A DNA stretch of 64,000 bases, taken from NCBI RefSeq assembly GCF_018687715.1, contig NC_056765.1:17176894-17240893 (forward strand), in the 5' to 3' direction. A program made the position numbers and the translations under genes. The number at the start of each line of letters is the position of its first letter. Position 1 is the stretch's first letter. This stretch comes from Carya illinoinensis (Eukaryota > Streptophyta > Magnoliopsida > Fagales > Juglandaceae). Of this stretch, positions 54,261 through 64,000 are shown in pieces. The notes under the pieces are model-generated. The model worked only from the letters and a program-made list of their open reading frames with translations. It had not been told where the DNA came from and did no database searches.

Positions 54261-56921
54261 CTATTTTTTTCGCTTTGTTGCCAATTTCTCCACAAGTGGG
54301 ACCTTCCTCATATTTGGAGGTCTCCGTTTCCCTCGAACGACGTTAGGGCTTAAAATCTTTTTACCCTTATCCAATACCACCTTTGGGTTGGCCATCTTTG
54401 ATTGGATAGTCGACTGACATGTGGAACCTTCACATGATTTATCAAAGTCATCAACATAGTGCAGGAATGCATGGACTTTATCATTGTTTGAGGATATTTT
54501 GGCGGCTAATTTCGAACATCTTTGGATCATAAGTTCGTAATTACGCGTGTCTAATCTACCCCGCACGTCATCATAACTACTTCTGATTAATGTGTAATGC
54601 CTCTTTAAGTCCTTTCTCCATCGATCTAGGAAATAAACTTTCGGCAGCACATTAATGTTCTTCAACTGACAAACTCTAAGTGCATGCCTACAAATAATCC
54701 CCCTCATCTCAAACAAACCACAAGTGCATTTCACCTCGCACTCATCTTCGTTATAGTAAACTGAGTAATGAACTCTTTTGGTTTGCTCATCAAATGATAT
54801 TTCATCCAACACGTCAAATGTTAAAATGCACCCCTGTGTGCTAACCAACCAACAATTACAACCCATTAGTCCCATAAACTCTCTTTGGACCTCCTTAAAC
54901 TTTGCATTTGTATAGACTTTTTGAAACTGCTTCTCAATGTTGAAAGGGGAGATGCAGGGGATAGTTTGGTTGGTAGAATTGAAATCAGCCGTTGTCTCGA
55001 CCTCCACTTTCTTTCTAAGAGCATTATCGAATTGGGCGACGAATTCCTTCAATGTCGTCCCAGCATGGACATACCCATCAAAAAATGCATTCATACTTTT
55101 AGACCTTTGCGTTGTGCTCATACCAGCCCAAAATACACTCTTGAGGAAAACAGGAACCCAAAAGGACCTTTCCTCATATAAGGTCTGAAGCCAATTGTTG
55201 CCGATAAGATCATACTTCATAAGTAGTCCACCCCAGCTCTCCTCAAATTCTGTGGTGGTCTGTGAATCATATAATGCCGACTGGATATCAGTCTTCAACC
55301 CAAGGTTGAATTTGGCGTGCGATTCTAACTTCTCAGGAAGTTTGTGCATGATATGCCATAAACAATATCTATGGCGAGTTTCAGGGAATACAGTAGCAAT
55401 CGCATTCTTCATTGCTCTATCTTGGTCGGTTATGATAGACTTCGGCGCCCTACCCTTCATGCAATCCAACCACATCCGGAACAACCAAACAAAACTATGT
55501 GTGTCCTCGCTTGATAGCAATCCAGCCCCGAATAGTATGGACTGCCCATGATGGTTAACACCCACGAATGGAGCAAAAGGCATACCATACCTATTTGTTA
55601 GATACGTTGTATCGAATGATACAACGTCTCCAAAATACTCGTAGGCGGCTCAACTACGTGCATCAGCCCAAAAAACATTCCTTAGCCTTCCCTCATCATC
55701 CACGTCCATATTAGAAACGAAGCCATCATTCTGATCTCTCATTCTCTTGAAATACTCATTAAGTGCATCACTACCTCCTTTGCCCAACCTTAAATATCTA
55801 GCTTTGTCAATGTAATTCCTACAATCTTGCTCTTGGAAAGCTAGATTCTCATAACCCCCCGCGTCAACAACAAGAGAATAAAAGTTCTTACTCATTCGTA
55901 TACCGGCTCTATCATTCAGCTCCAAGATCCTTTGACTGTATTGATCTAGGTGTTTATGGGATCGCAGTAGTCTACTTTTCTTGGGGCTCACAGTAATATG
56001 GTTGTGAGAATTCTCAATAGTGGTGAAAACCCATTTTCCATTTTTGTTCAGCGCTGCATTTACCTTCGCCTTACAACCTGTTTTGGTGGTTGCCCGTGGC
56101 TTCAAGATATTACTGTTTGGCTTGGGATCGTACTTTCCACTACGGGCACAACCAATGGTCAGATACACCGGCTTCCCATCATCATCTCTTTTAGTCCTCT
56201 GTGTCCTTACACCAAAACCCTCTTGCTTGGCATACTTCTTATAGTACGCCACAACCTCTTTCTCACTGTCAAACTCCAACCCGGATCTTGGTGGTTCAAC
56301 TTGTACCTCATCATCCCGGACAACAGTGGTACCCTCCAAATCTTCATTTATGTCAAAGAACATTTCTATCAATGGAAACATAAGGATGAATTAGCAATAA
56401 TTCAATATTAGAGTCATTATTTAAGGCAAGCATATAAAACGGTAATACCATCAACATCATGACAACTTCCAACATTTTCTTCAAATTCATCACTATTTGG
56501 TATAACTGACGCGGGGGGCGTTTCTTGCCTCAAGTACTCCGTATTACTCGAGGACTGGTACTGAGTATAATAGCAGCACAGCACTAGAACAAATCAGCTA
56601 TCCTCAAACAAACAAATTAACATGTAAATTTTAGGAATTTGGGTAACAAACAGAAATATACCCGGAATGAATCGTCAACTCTAATAAAATCCTCCAGATT
56701 ACTCGCCAGAGGGTAGGACATATGGTGAGGATGCTGCAAGTTTTATGCAATTAGTTAGATGCATGAGCACGTCAAATGATGTATGTAAAAATTCTATCAT
56801 CAGCCTGCCTACTCACATGGTCTAAGTTTGGACATCCTAAGCCATCATTTTGATGCGTGTAAACTGGCTGTGAAGTCGATGTTGAAGGCCTAGGTGCCAT
56901 TCTATCTTCCTCTTCCCCCAT
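54261..56921 (-). pseudogene. FAR1-RELATED SEQUENCE / MULE-transposase-like gene with in-frame TGA
   Basis: Four exons join by GT-AG rules: 56817-56921 (MGEEEDRMAPRPST), 56662-56733, 56449-56560 and 54261-56365, giving 797 codons. Exon 4 has a FAR1 DNA-binding domain (FDSEKEVVAYYKKYAKQEGF, TKTGCKAKV), the MULE transposase domain (DTTYLTNRYGMPFAPFVGVN, IITDQDRAMKNAI, RHRYCLWHIMHKLPEKL) and a SWIM zinc finger (CTCGLFEMRGIICRHALRV). One codon at 55650-55652 is TGA, where the family has Arg or another residue before AAYEYFGDV. Everything after it is in frame with no other lesion. The usual RSES before MNAFFDGY reads RSKS. Family members are nuclear transcription factors derived from Mutator transposases. 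I see no terminal inverted repeats, so this is more likely a host FRS-type gene than an active MULE. A base error cannot be excluded. Confidence 0.8.
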
Positions 56922-59416
56922 TACACTAAAATTAAGATGACTTACAAAATTATTTAAAGTCGATATATATATTTTTTTATAAATGTAAACACAATAAATC
57001 AATAATTAAAATTTTGGTAAATACTCATATAGTGTGCAAAACTACAAAGGTCTCAACAATTTTTTTAAGATCACTACACAATAAATCAATATAGACTAGT
57101 TTTAAAAATAACTAGATAGTGTGCAAAACTTCAAAGGTCTCAAGAATATCCCAGCTCGCTTGGTGCCAGATTTTAACGTGTACAAAGTCCCATGATACTA
57201 AATCTTATATCTAATAAATAAATAATTTATATTTTTAAATAATTTATTTTAAATTTGTTGTATTAAATACAGATTCGAGAACTTTTATTTAAATATTTTA
57301 AATAAAGCCTCATTTATTTTATTACAATTATAATGATTCACTTAAATTTTACCTTAACTCTCAATTTATATTAATTAAGTTGTCCTAGATGCAACCTAAG
57401 CCACTAGCTCGCTTTGAGGGTAGCAAGGTTGCTTTGAGGGTGGCAAGGTTGCCTGAAAGCTCCTTGGTCCGATCTTCAATTTTTACTAAATTTTGGAGTT
57501 TGATTTTAGATCTTAATTCTAAGTTGGAGCTAACTTGACTTATCTTTGTAAACAAAACCAAACAAAGAATAAAAATAGAAAGAAAAACGATTAACAAAAA
57601 AAATTGTTGTGAATATCCCAATTATCATGACATATAATAGAGATTAGTGTTTTTTTCTTTTTTTCTTTTTAAAACAAGCCAAACTGAGCATTTTATTACC
57701 ACCATCAATCATTACAGAGTTAATCTAGTGATACATTATTACAAATTTCTCTTGGATAGTCTTCCATCCATACACATTTAGTAGCAAGACGTACAAATTA
57801 ACGTGGGAGGAGCAGTAGAGATGTAGAACCACACGAAATGGAAATTGGGTAACATAATATGATCGAAACCATTTCCCCCGGCTTCCCTCCCACACCACAA
57901 ATACAACTTATATATATTACTTTTTAGCTTTCTGTCTACACTAAACAGAGAGCACCTTTATTTTCTAACGACCATGCATTTCCTTTACAATGCGTGCAAA
58001 AGATTAGCAAAATTAGTCCGAATGCATGCCAAAATAATTACTCCGAATGCGTGCATAAGATGAAAACACTGATTCTCAATACAGAGGAAAAAAAAATAAA
58101 AAACAAAGGACCGAGCTGCTTGGAAGCAGAGGACCAAACCAGACGTCAAAAGCCATGCAACACAGTTACGTTTAACCATGCCCTAATCCACAATATCTAC
58201 CTCACAAAACCCAAAACTCATCTCTGTGTACACAAGATAAACGTAACTGTGTTGCAGTTCATTGGTCTGAAAATTTTTTACCTTCGTATGAGCAGCGGTG
58301 GCGCCGGCGAGGGAGGGGGGGTCTTCGCAGATTCAAAATACCCACCAGTTGCTCTGTTATTTGGTTTACCAAGGACCGACAGCTCTTTACAAACTAAGTA
58401 CTGTGCTCGACGTTCCTGGGCGGAGAGACGGCGTCGCTGGTGGTGCTGGGCTGAGGAACCTGTCACGCGGGCGACGAACAGGGCTTTCGCGGGAGGGATT
58501 TCGAAATGGAAACAATCACGTACTGACCCCATCAAAAAACGCACGTTTTGACTTTTTTCAAAAAAAAAAAAATATTGGATGCCACGTATGGTGTGTAGGT
58601 GTGCTCCTGCTACAGTTGTGGATCCGTAGTGTTACTCATCTATATATCTCTTTTCTAAAGCAGCCGGGCGATAGTGGCCTAGAACTCTGCCGTCCGTTGG
58701 TTTCACTCGATTTACAGGACGTAAGGTAATTTTTCAACCCATTATTCTGATTTTGATTTTTCTGTTCAAAGTAATATGGTGTTTTGTCTATGGGCAGAAA
58801 AGCAGGAGAAAGTCCTGTAAAAATTAGCTCTGCGGTGAGAGGCATCAGACCAAATTGATGGCAATTTTTCGGCCCTACTGGTTCTTTACATGGTCATCTG
58901 AATCGTGTAAGTCATCAACAGCCCCACCAGAGGCAAACAATGCGTGGTTTAAGAGCACTTGGCACAATGCATGGAGAGGCTACACTACTGTCATTAGAAG
59001 GTATTGCTGTAGAATGTTGAACGAAAATATTGACAGGATCACAGGGAAAATACTGGCCGTAGAGTCAAAAGAAATGCTACTTAGTAGATTGTATTGTAAT
59101 GATCTTTCGTGCTAAATAAAAGCATGCATTTATCAGATAGGTAATTAGAGAGTGCAAAACAAAGAGAGCACGTTGGTTTTCAGGCACAAGAGTACAACAG
59201 GCGTGACTTCAAACTGCACTGTACTGTAGACTTAAAAATTTACGCAGAACTAATGTGCTGGAGATTCATAGGAATCCGAAAATAAGTGATGTACAACCAC
59301 AAAAAACCAGACGAAACTAATCCGGAAAATTTTCACCAAATCTTTGAAGCTTGAAGAAAAGAAAAAGGGCTAAATCTGTGACTTGTATGTAAAAACTAGG
59401 TAAACAAAAATGTTCC
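56922..59416. other. Intergenic, no recognised gene
   Basis: AT-rich except for a G+C-rich patch at 58285-58510, whose open frames on both strands have no motif that I know. A 20-bp tandem duplication GCTTTGAGGGTRGCAAGGTT lies at 57412-57451. Nothing else is supported. Confidence 0.45.
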
Positions 59417-61967
59417 CTACTCTTGTGAAGAGGTAGTGGCTTCTTTCAAACATGACCTCATGATGTTTGCAAGCTTTGAGCAAGCGTCTAGACATAGCTG
59501 CATCCCCTGCTTCAAAAGCAATATCAGTTCATTAAGCCCTATGCAATATTTGACTTTATACTAGGCAAATGGCGTGTATCGGCATTTACCCATTAATAGT
59601 CGACTATTCTACGGATCCATGAATAATTATACAGTCAAGGGATCAAGCAATTTTGTCAAAACTACTTGGACAACGTATAAGTTCAAATTTCACTTCATAC
59701 TAGCTAGGAGACCAAAGAAAGGGGGTTGTTTTAACTTAAGCCATTAATCATAGAACCTTCCACCACTGAACCCTAAATGCATACAAAATTGACTGCAAAC
59801 ATTTGGCTCGGGTCATTACATTGTTCCATACAGCAGAAACTCTACTAGAAGAGGATAGGACTAATAAGCATCGTATAACTTGCAAAAGATCATTCCAGTT
59901 GATTGACATACCTCATTAATTTTTGGGGTTGACCATTCCCCTGTAATTGTAAGCTGAGTAACCTCATATCGAGAAGGCATGCATGTAATCATTAAACTTC
60001 CATCTTGATAGCTTTCTTCTTCCAAAATAGGATCAATGACAAGGTTCTTACCCAGGCAAGACTAGGCACCAAAAATTAAACACTATGGCGTGAATATTCG
60101 ATAAAAAGAGACTGAACTTATTATATAGTGATGCGGGGTTTCCCCTGAATACTGTTTAGCAAATAAACAGAGATTTTTTTTTTCTATACCAGTAAGAAGA
60201 TATTTTATTGATATTGAAATAGGCAGATTTGGAGCAAAAACACAAAGATAGGAAGTATATTTGTAGTTGAGATGACAAAGTTAGAGAAGTGATGAAAACA
60301 ATAGATGACATGTGTCACTACTAGCCAAATAAGGAAATATAAAAGAAATAATCAAACGAAACTATAGGTAAAATAAATCTTTAAAAGCATAGACTGCCAG
60401 ATGCTTCTATGCCTATGATTTTTATACCATGCTCAACTAGCAGTAAAAATATAGGCAAGTGTCTTGCTGGGATGCCTACCAAAGAAACAGAGGTAACAAG
60501 GTCATACATCAAGATCCCAGCATCTGCTAGGGCAAGACTTGCACATGATATCACGACAGGAAGATCACCTGCAGATAACATATGTAAAGCTTACAAAGAA
60601 CTCAATATCTTATTCGAAACTAAGTTGCTCAAACAATAACAGTTCTCCAGCATGGGTATTTATCCACACACACCCTCATATACCACTCTAAAGGCCATTT
60701 TATATATCATTTCTTATATTTCTAAAAAGTGTCTTATTTCTCTTTAAAAAAAGGTCACTTCTTAGTTTTTCATCATTGAAAATAAATCACGATAGTACTT
60801 TCTTAGAAATTAGACCATGATAAGGAACGAGAAATGATTTGTACAAATCCTAAATAGACTAGCCCCCCACAGTCTATTTGTAAAAAAGTGGATCCCATCA
60901 TGAAAAAGTGTGAAAAAAAAAAATTCTTTTCTTTTTTAGTGGGACCCACATTTTTACAAAAGGCCTGTGTCGGGCTTATCTAATCTGGGGTTGTACCTAG
61001 TATTACTCTAATTTCATCCCAATCACACAGCCATAATATTGCCAATAAATGTGTACCAAAAGAGAGCCAAGACAATAAAGATACTATACGGAACCACGAA
61101 CGATAAAACTGCTCCCAAAATGCTTATCTGCAGCTTTGTTTGTACCAGAACTGAGGATTTGCTCCAAGGTGAGATATTATGAGTGGAAGCTTTGATTGAT
61201 TATCAAGCACTGTTTCATTCATTATATAAGTTTGCCACTCGTAATCAAAAGCGTGATACACATGATTGACATCAATTTTTGTTTCTTGACAATAACTTCT
61301 ATCGCCGTCATTAATATTGTAAGTTTTAATTCATAACTTCATACTTACTGCCGCCAGATTCCAGCACCAATGCAAAAACATCTACAGTTGTCTTGGGGAA
61401 AGTTTCCAGAATTATAGCACCCTCCAAAGCTTTATGAAGCATTGAAGAAAATTCCTTGCGGTCTGATCCCTAGTGGAAGGGAGTTAAACTTAATCTAATG
61501 TTTGAAAATGAAGTAGAGTACCATTAAGTTGACATAGTAAGATCCTACATACCTGTGCACGGACAGGGGTGGCAAAAGTTGTATAGCTGACATTACAATT
61601 TAGCCGTCCAATATCACTGTACATCATTGCCTTTTTACTTTCCCTTGGCCCAAATCTGAACCAACCAAGACCCGGTCAAATGTTAAACAAGGTTACTTGC
61701 ACCTAGCTAGAATGTACTACAAAAAATTAAAAAACGAAAAAGTTAATAACAGCAAAAGTATAATAGTTAGAAAAGACTTAGAAATAAAAACTAAAGACAA
61801 CTAGAAATGGATTCATTTAAGAATACAGTTTTAAAGAAAGCAGGCTACCAAGGTAAACATCATAATTTGAGGTTAAAGATATACTCACACAGACACAATA
61901 ACCTTGGTATTTCCAAACTCTGCATAAGCAGATCCGGAAGCAGCAGTGACAGCACCGGTCCTAAAAA
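59417..61967 (-). CDS. RRP41L: Exosome component RRP41-like (RNase PH family), 3' six exons
   Basis: Exons in transcript order: 61889-61967 (RTGAVTAASGSAYAEFGNTK), 61553-61655 (FGPRESKKAMMYSDIGRLNC), 61349-61469 (FSSMLHKALEGAIILETFPK), 60480-60568 (DLPVVISCASLALADAGILM), 59912-60061 (GKNLVIDPILEEESYQDGSL; MPSRYEVTQLTITGEW), 59417-59506 (GMQLCLDACSKLANIMRSCL, stop TAG). All junctions are GT-AG and phases agree exactly. This matches plant RRP41-like/MTR3-type proteins of the exosome ring, which act in 3'-5' RNA decay; plant RRP41L has been linked to turnover of specific mRNAs. The first coding exon (expected WLRPDGRG region) is not found between 61968 and 64000, so it probably lies beyond the window. 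No lesion is seen, so this is the best candidate for a functional host gene here. Confidence 0.88.
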
Positions 61968-62487
61968 CTGCGAACCACCAACAACTTGTTATACAATCTG
62001 TGTGAGTCAAAACTTAACAATAAAAGGACAATGAAAGAATACAATGAAAATGAGGTCCAAATTTCTGTGAGTTTCAATTTTTCTGAATTTTTACATGCAT
62101 TGAAATTCCAAAACAAATTATGCCAGATCTCAATTAGTTGGCAGCATAATTATGTATAGTTAATAATAGAACGAGAATATCTGTTTATATTAGAAAAACA
62201 TTTCTTAGAGGAAACAATTATATTATTCAACACCCACAACAATTTAACACAGAAAGATCTCATCTATCCACGAGAAGAAGCTCTCCATAAACAGTTTATA
62301 CTAGTTTCGTCACATACTGTTTGTCTACCACCAAAAGAAATCCTAACATTTTTAAAAAACATAAATTATTACATCATCACTCAAGTAAATGATATAAGTT
62401 TGTGGGTCTATACTCCCTAAAAACTCGAGAAAACTCAACAAAAGGACTTAAACCATTTTATTATTAATAAAACAAGGGCATACTAGA
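61968..62487. other. Probable RRP41-like intron 1 sequence
   Basis: AT-rich, no ORF. It precedes the first visible RRP41-like exon, whose acceptor is TTCGCAG at 61968-61974. Confidence 0.5.
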
Positions 62488-62753
62488 CAATATTTTTTAT
62501 GATGAGGAATCCTAGAGACCGTGCAAATGCAACATCTATTTTACCCGGTTAAACCCTGAAGCCGTGTAACGCGTCCCCATAACATGGATCAAGTAAATCA
62601 TCGGCTTTTCACTAATGGGGCATGGCACCTAGGTATTGTTTTCACCCAAGGGTTTGAACTTTGGAACTAGAGGGAGCATACCACTACCAAGGTTCTTGCT
62701 ACTTGAACTTATCAAAAAAAGGTTCTTGCTACTTGAGCCAACCCCTAGGGGTT
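62488..62753 (-). mobile_element. SINE with pol III boxes
   Basis: On the minus strand an A-box-like TGGCTCAAGTAG (62729-62740) and a B-box-like AGTTCAAACCC (62650-62660) lie at the 5' side, and the 3' end is A/T-rich. The 7-bp flanking duplication TACTAGA is exact (62481-62487, 62754-62760). The 5' part is duplicated: AGCAAGAACC with TCAAGTAG occurs twice (62691-62750), which widens the A-B spacing. It resembles a tRNA-derived SINE common in Fagales, from memory. Confidence 0.7.
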
Positions 62754-62820
62754 TACTAGATATTGGGAAATCCTAAAATGGAATAGTTGTGAACCATTAT
62801 CAGACTGAGGTTGTATATTA

Positions 62821-63358
62821 TTAAAATAATGTATTTTTATAAGTATTTTATTAATACCAGAAAAATGTTGTTTCTGGGTATATGGGAAGATTACTAGAAA
62901 TCCACCTAAACATAAAAAGGAAGCCATGCTAGGAAATCGAGAAAAGTAGAAACAGAAAAGGAACACAAATTTGGACCACTTCATGAAGTCTTCAAGTGCT
63001 CATTTGTTCCTCTCCAATACACCAAAGAAAACATGAATGAGTCATCTTCCACAAGATTGTGCACAGGTGGCCACCAAAATTGTGCACAGGTGGCCACCAA
63101 AATGCCCTTTACAACATGCTAATAGATCTACTGCATGAGTGGGCATAACCCAGACTACCCCAAAAGGCCAAAGACCATATTCCAAAAAGCACTGACAACC
63201 TCATAATGCAACAGAAGTTGATTCACTGTTTTCCCATCCTTCTCGCACATAGAGCACCAATTTATGACCATGTCAACCAGAGTAAGGGCGGGTGTAGCTT
63301 GGGTGATGCAAAGAAGGGTGATCAACCTCTTAGCTTCATGGAGAGGTCTCCAAGGCAC
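62821..63358 (-). pseudogene. LINE 3' fragment (zf-RVT region)
   Basis: The minus strand reads TLVDMVINWCSMCEKDGKTV, QLLLHYEVVSAFWNMVFGLL, VVWVMPTHAVDLLACCKGHF, then a degraded WKM-HSCFLWCIG-E segment and stops, ending in ATTAATAAAATAC-type A-rich sequence. This is the zinc-binding region that follows reverse transcriptase in plant L1-type LINEs. A 22-bp tandem duplication (TGTGCACAGGTGGCCACCAA) occurs at 63058-63102. Confidence 0.7.
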
Positions 63359-63650
63359 TTCTCAAATTGCCGCATTTGGAAAATGGTTCCGATCTGCCTA
63401 TGGACGGAGAGGAACTGGCGAAGATTTGAAGGTCAAGAATGGTCATTGGATGAACCTAGAACCTTCTTTTTTGACACCTTGTTCCAATGGTCGATTGTAA
63501 TAGATTTTAATGGCATGAACATCCATAAATTTCTTGTATCACTAGAACATCACTCATAGGCATTGCTCTTGTATATGACCCGTGTACTTGAGCTTTTGCC
63601 TTTTCCTACAATCCATAAAATCTTATTTACCGATGAAAAAGAAAGTAAGA
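63359..63650 (+). pseudogene. LINE 3' terminal fragment, opposite strand
   Basis: The plus strand reads CRIWKMVPICLWTERNWRRF, EGQEWSLDEPRTFFFDTLFQ, then a stop and CTTGTATATGACCCGTGTAC, a typical end of plant LINEs, with an A-rich tail near 63635. It abuts the minus-strand LINE fragment head to head and overlaps it in LINE sequence content, so they are two partial copies or one rearranged insertion. Confidence 0.65.
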
Positions 63651-63907
63651 CTCTTCCTTAAGGCCACTGTCCAAGTGAAGAAATTTATTCTAGGGGGGGC
63701 CTTATTCCTCCCAATAAGCTTCCAAGGGAAAAGATTCCTATCTTGACACACAAAACATCATAAACAGTCTCTACTATGAAGATTCCTATTGTGGATGGCA
63801 ATCATACCATTTTATCTCATCCATTACATCCTACTCAACATTAGTACAGCTGGTCAAGGAACGATGTGAAGAGACTCCTATCTAATCACACATAATAATT
63901 CCCCCCA

Positions 63908-63908
<1 letters not shown>
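63651..63908. other. Unassigned flank
   Basis: No ORF or repeat was recognised between the LINE tail and the CT microsatellite. Confidence 0.4.

Positions 63909-64000
<92 letters not shown>
63909..64000. repeat. (CT)n microsatellite running off the window
   Basis: At least 45 CT units up to the last base. Its true length is unknown. Confidence 0.97.

Noticed and set aside
54885..56411. Plus-strand frames of 60-137 codons
   Set aside because: Antisense shadows of the FAR1-like exon 4.
58278..58729. G+C-rich frames on both strands
   Set aside because: Several overlapping frames without motifs. May be a leader or CpG-rich patch, but there is no evidence for coding.
1..64000. tRNA or rRNA genes
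   Set aside because: Only tRNA-complementary primer-binding sites and a SINE with pol III-type boxes were seen. No cloverleaf or rRNA sequence was recognised.

Overview
The window reads as nuclear DNA of a dicotyledonous plant. Genes have GT-AG introns, plant-only families are present (CNGC channels, FAR1-related proteins, CYP97B, the plant RRP41-like exosome protein), and there are copia, gypsy, CACTA, TRIM, LINE, SINE and MITE elements. Several short AT-rich repeats (for example 31080-31285, 38590-38730, 47939-48106) resemble repeats I associate with Fagales trees such as walnut and pecan. That placement is an inference from memory, not a search result.

Region 1-29.5 kb is a nested transposon stack. 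A CYP97B pseudogene fragment (1642-2770) lies beside an old copia element on the minus strand. Its pol part (about 3820-4910) and gag part (28070-29065) are separated by a later insertion, element X (4911-28069), flanked by a near-identical 9-bp duplication. Element X was itself invaded twice. One insertion is an aberrant, internally deleted gypsy element (6177-13936) whose low-coordinate end is a 3.6-kb inverted repeat made of two head-to-head LTR copies. The other is a full-length 12.3-kb CACTA transposon (14441-26761) with a 3-bp target duplication, an apparently intact TNP2-type transposase, a TNPA-like gene with a probable 2-bp frameshift, and a divergently oriented accessory gene of the 'putative plant transposon protein' family. 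CpG-rich palindromes of the type ACGTTCGAACGT are clustered at both CACTA ends and again at both internal gene starts.

Region 31.4-41.3 kb is a seven-exon cyclic-nucleotide-gated channel gene on the minus strand that is dead. It has a 1-bp deletion in exon 4, a nonsense codon in exon 7, and a young 5.57-kb copia element inserted in exon 7. Introns carry a TRIM and MITEs. Region 42.2-48.1 kb holds a tandem duplication with MITEs and a second, 4.6-kb CACTA (43205-47814), an inverted deletion derivative of the same family.

Region 50-64 kb is more gene-like. It contains a broken GRF-zinc-finger gene (51763-52215), a FAR1-RELATED/MULE-transposase-like gene with one in-frame TGA (54261-56921, minus), and an apparently intact but partial RRP41-like exosome gene (59417-61967, minus). 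The first exon of that last gene is not in the window. Its long 5' intron, or upstream region, contains a SINE and two LINE 3' ends. The window ends in a long CT microsatellite.

The only protein genes that look potentially functional are RRP41-like (partial) and, within the transposon, TNP2 and the accessory CACTA protein. Everything else coding carries visible lesions.
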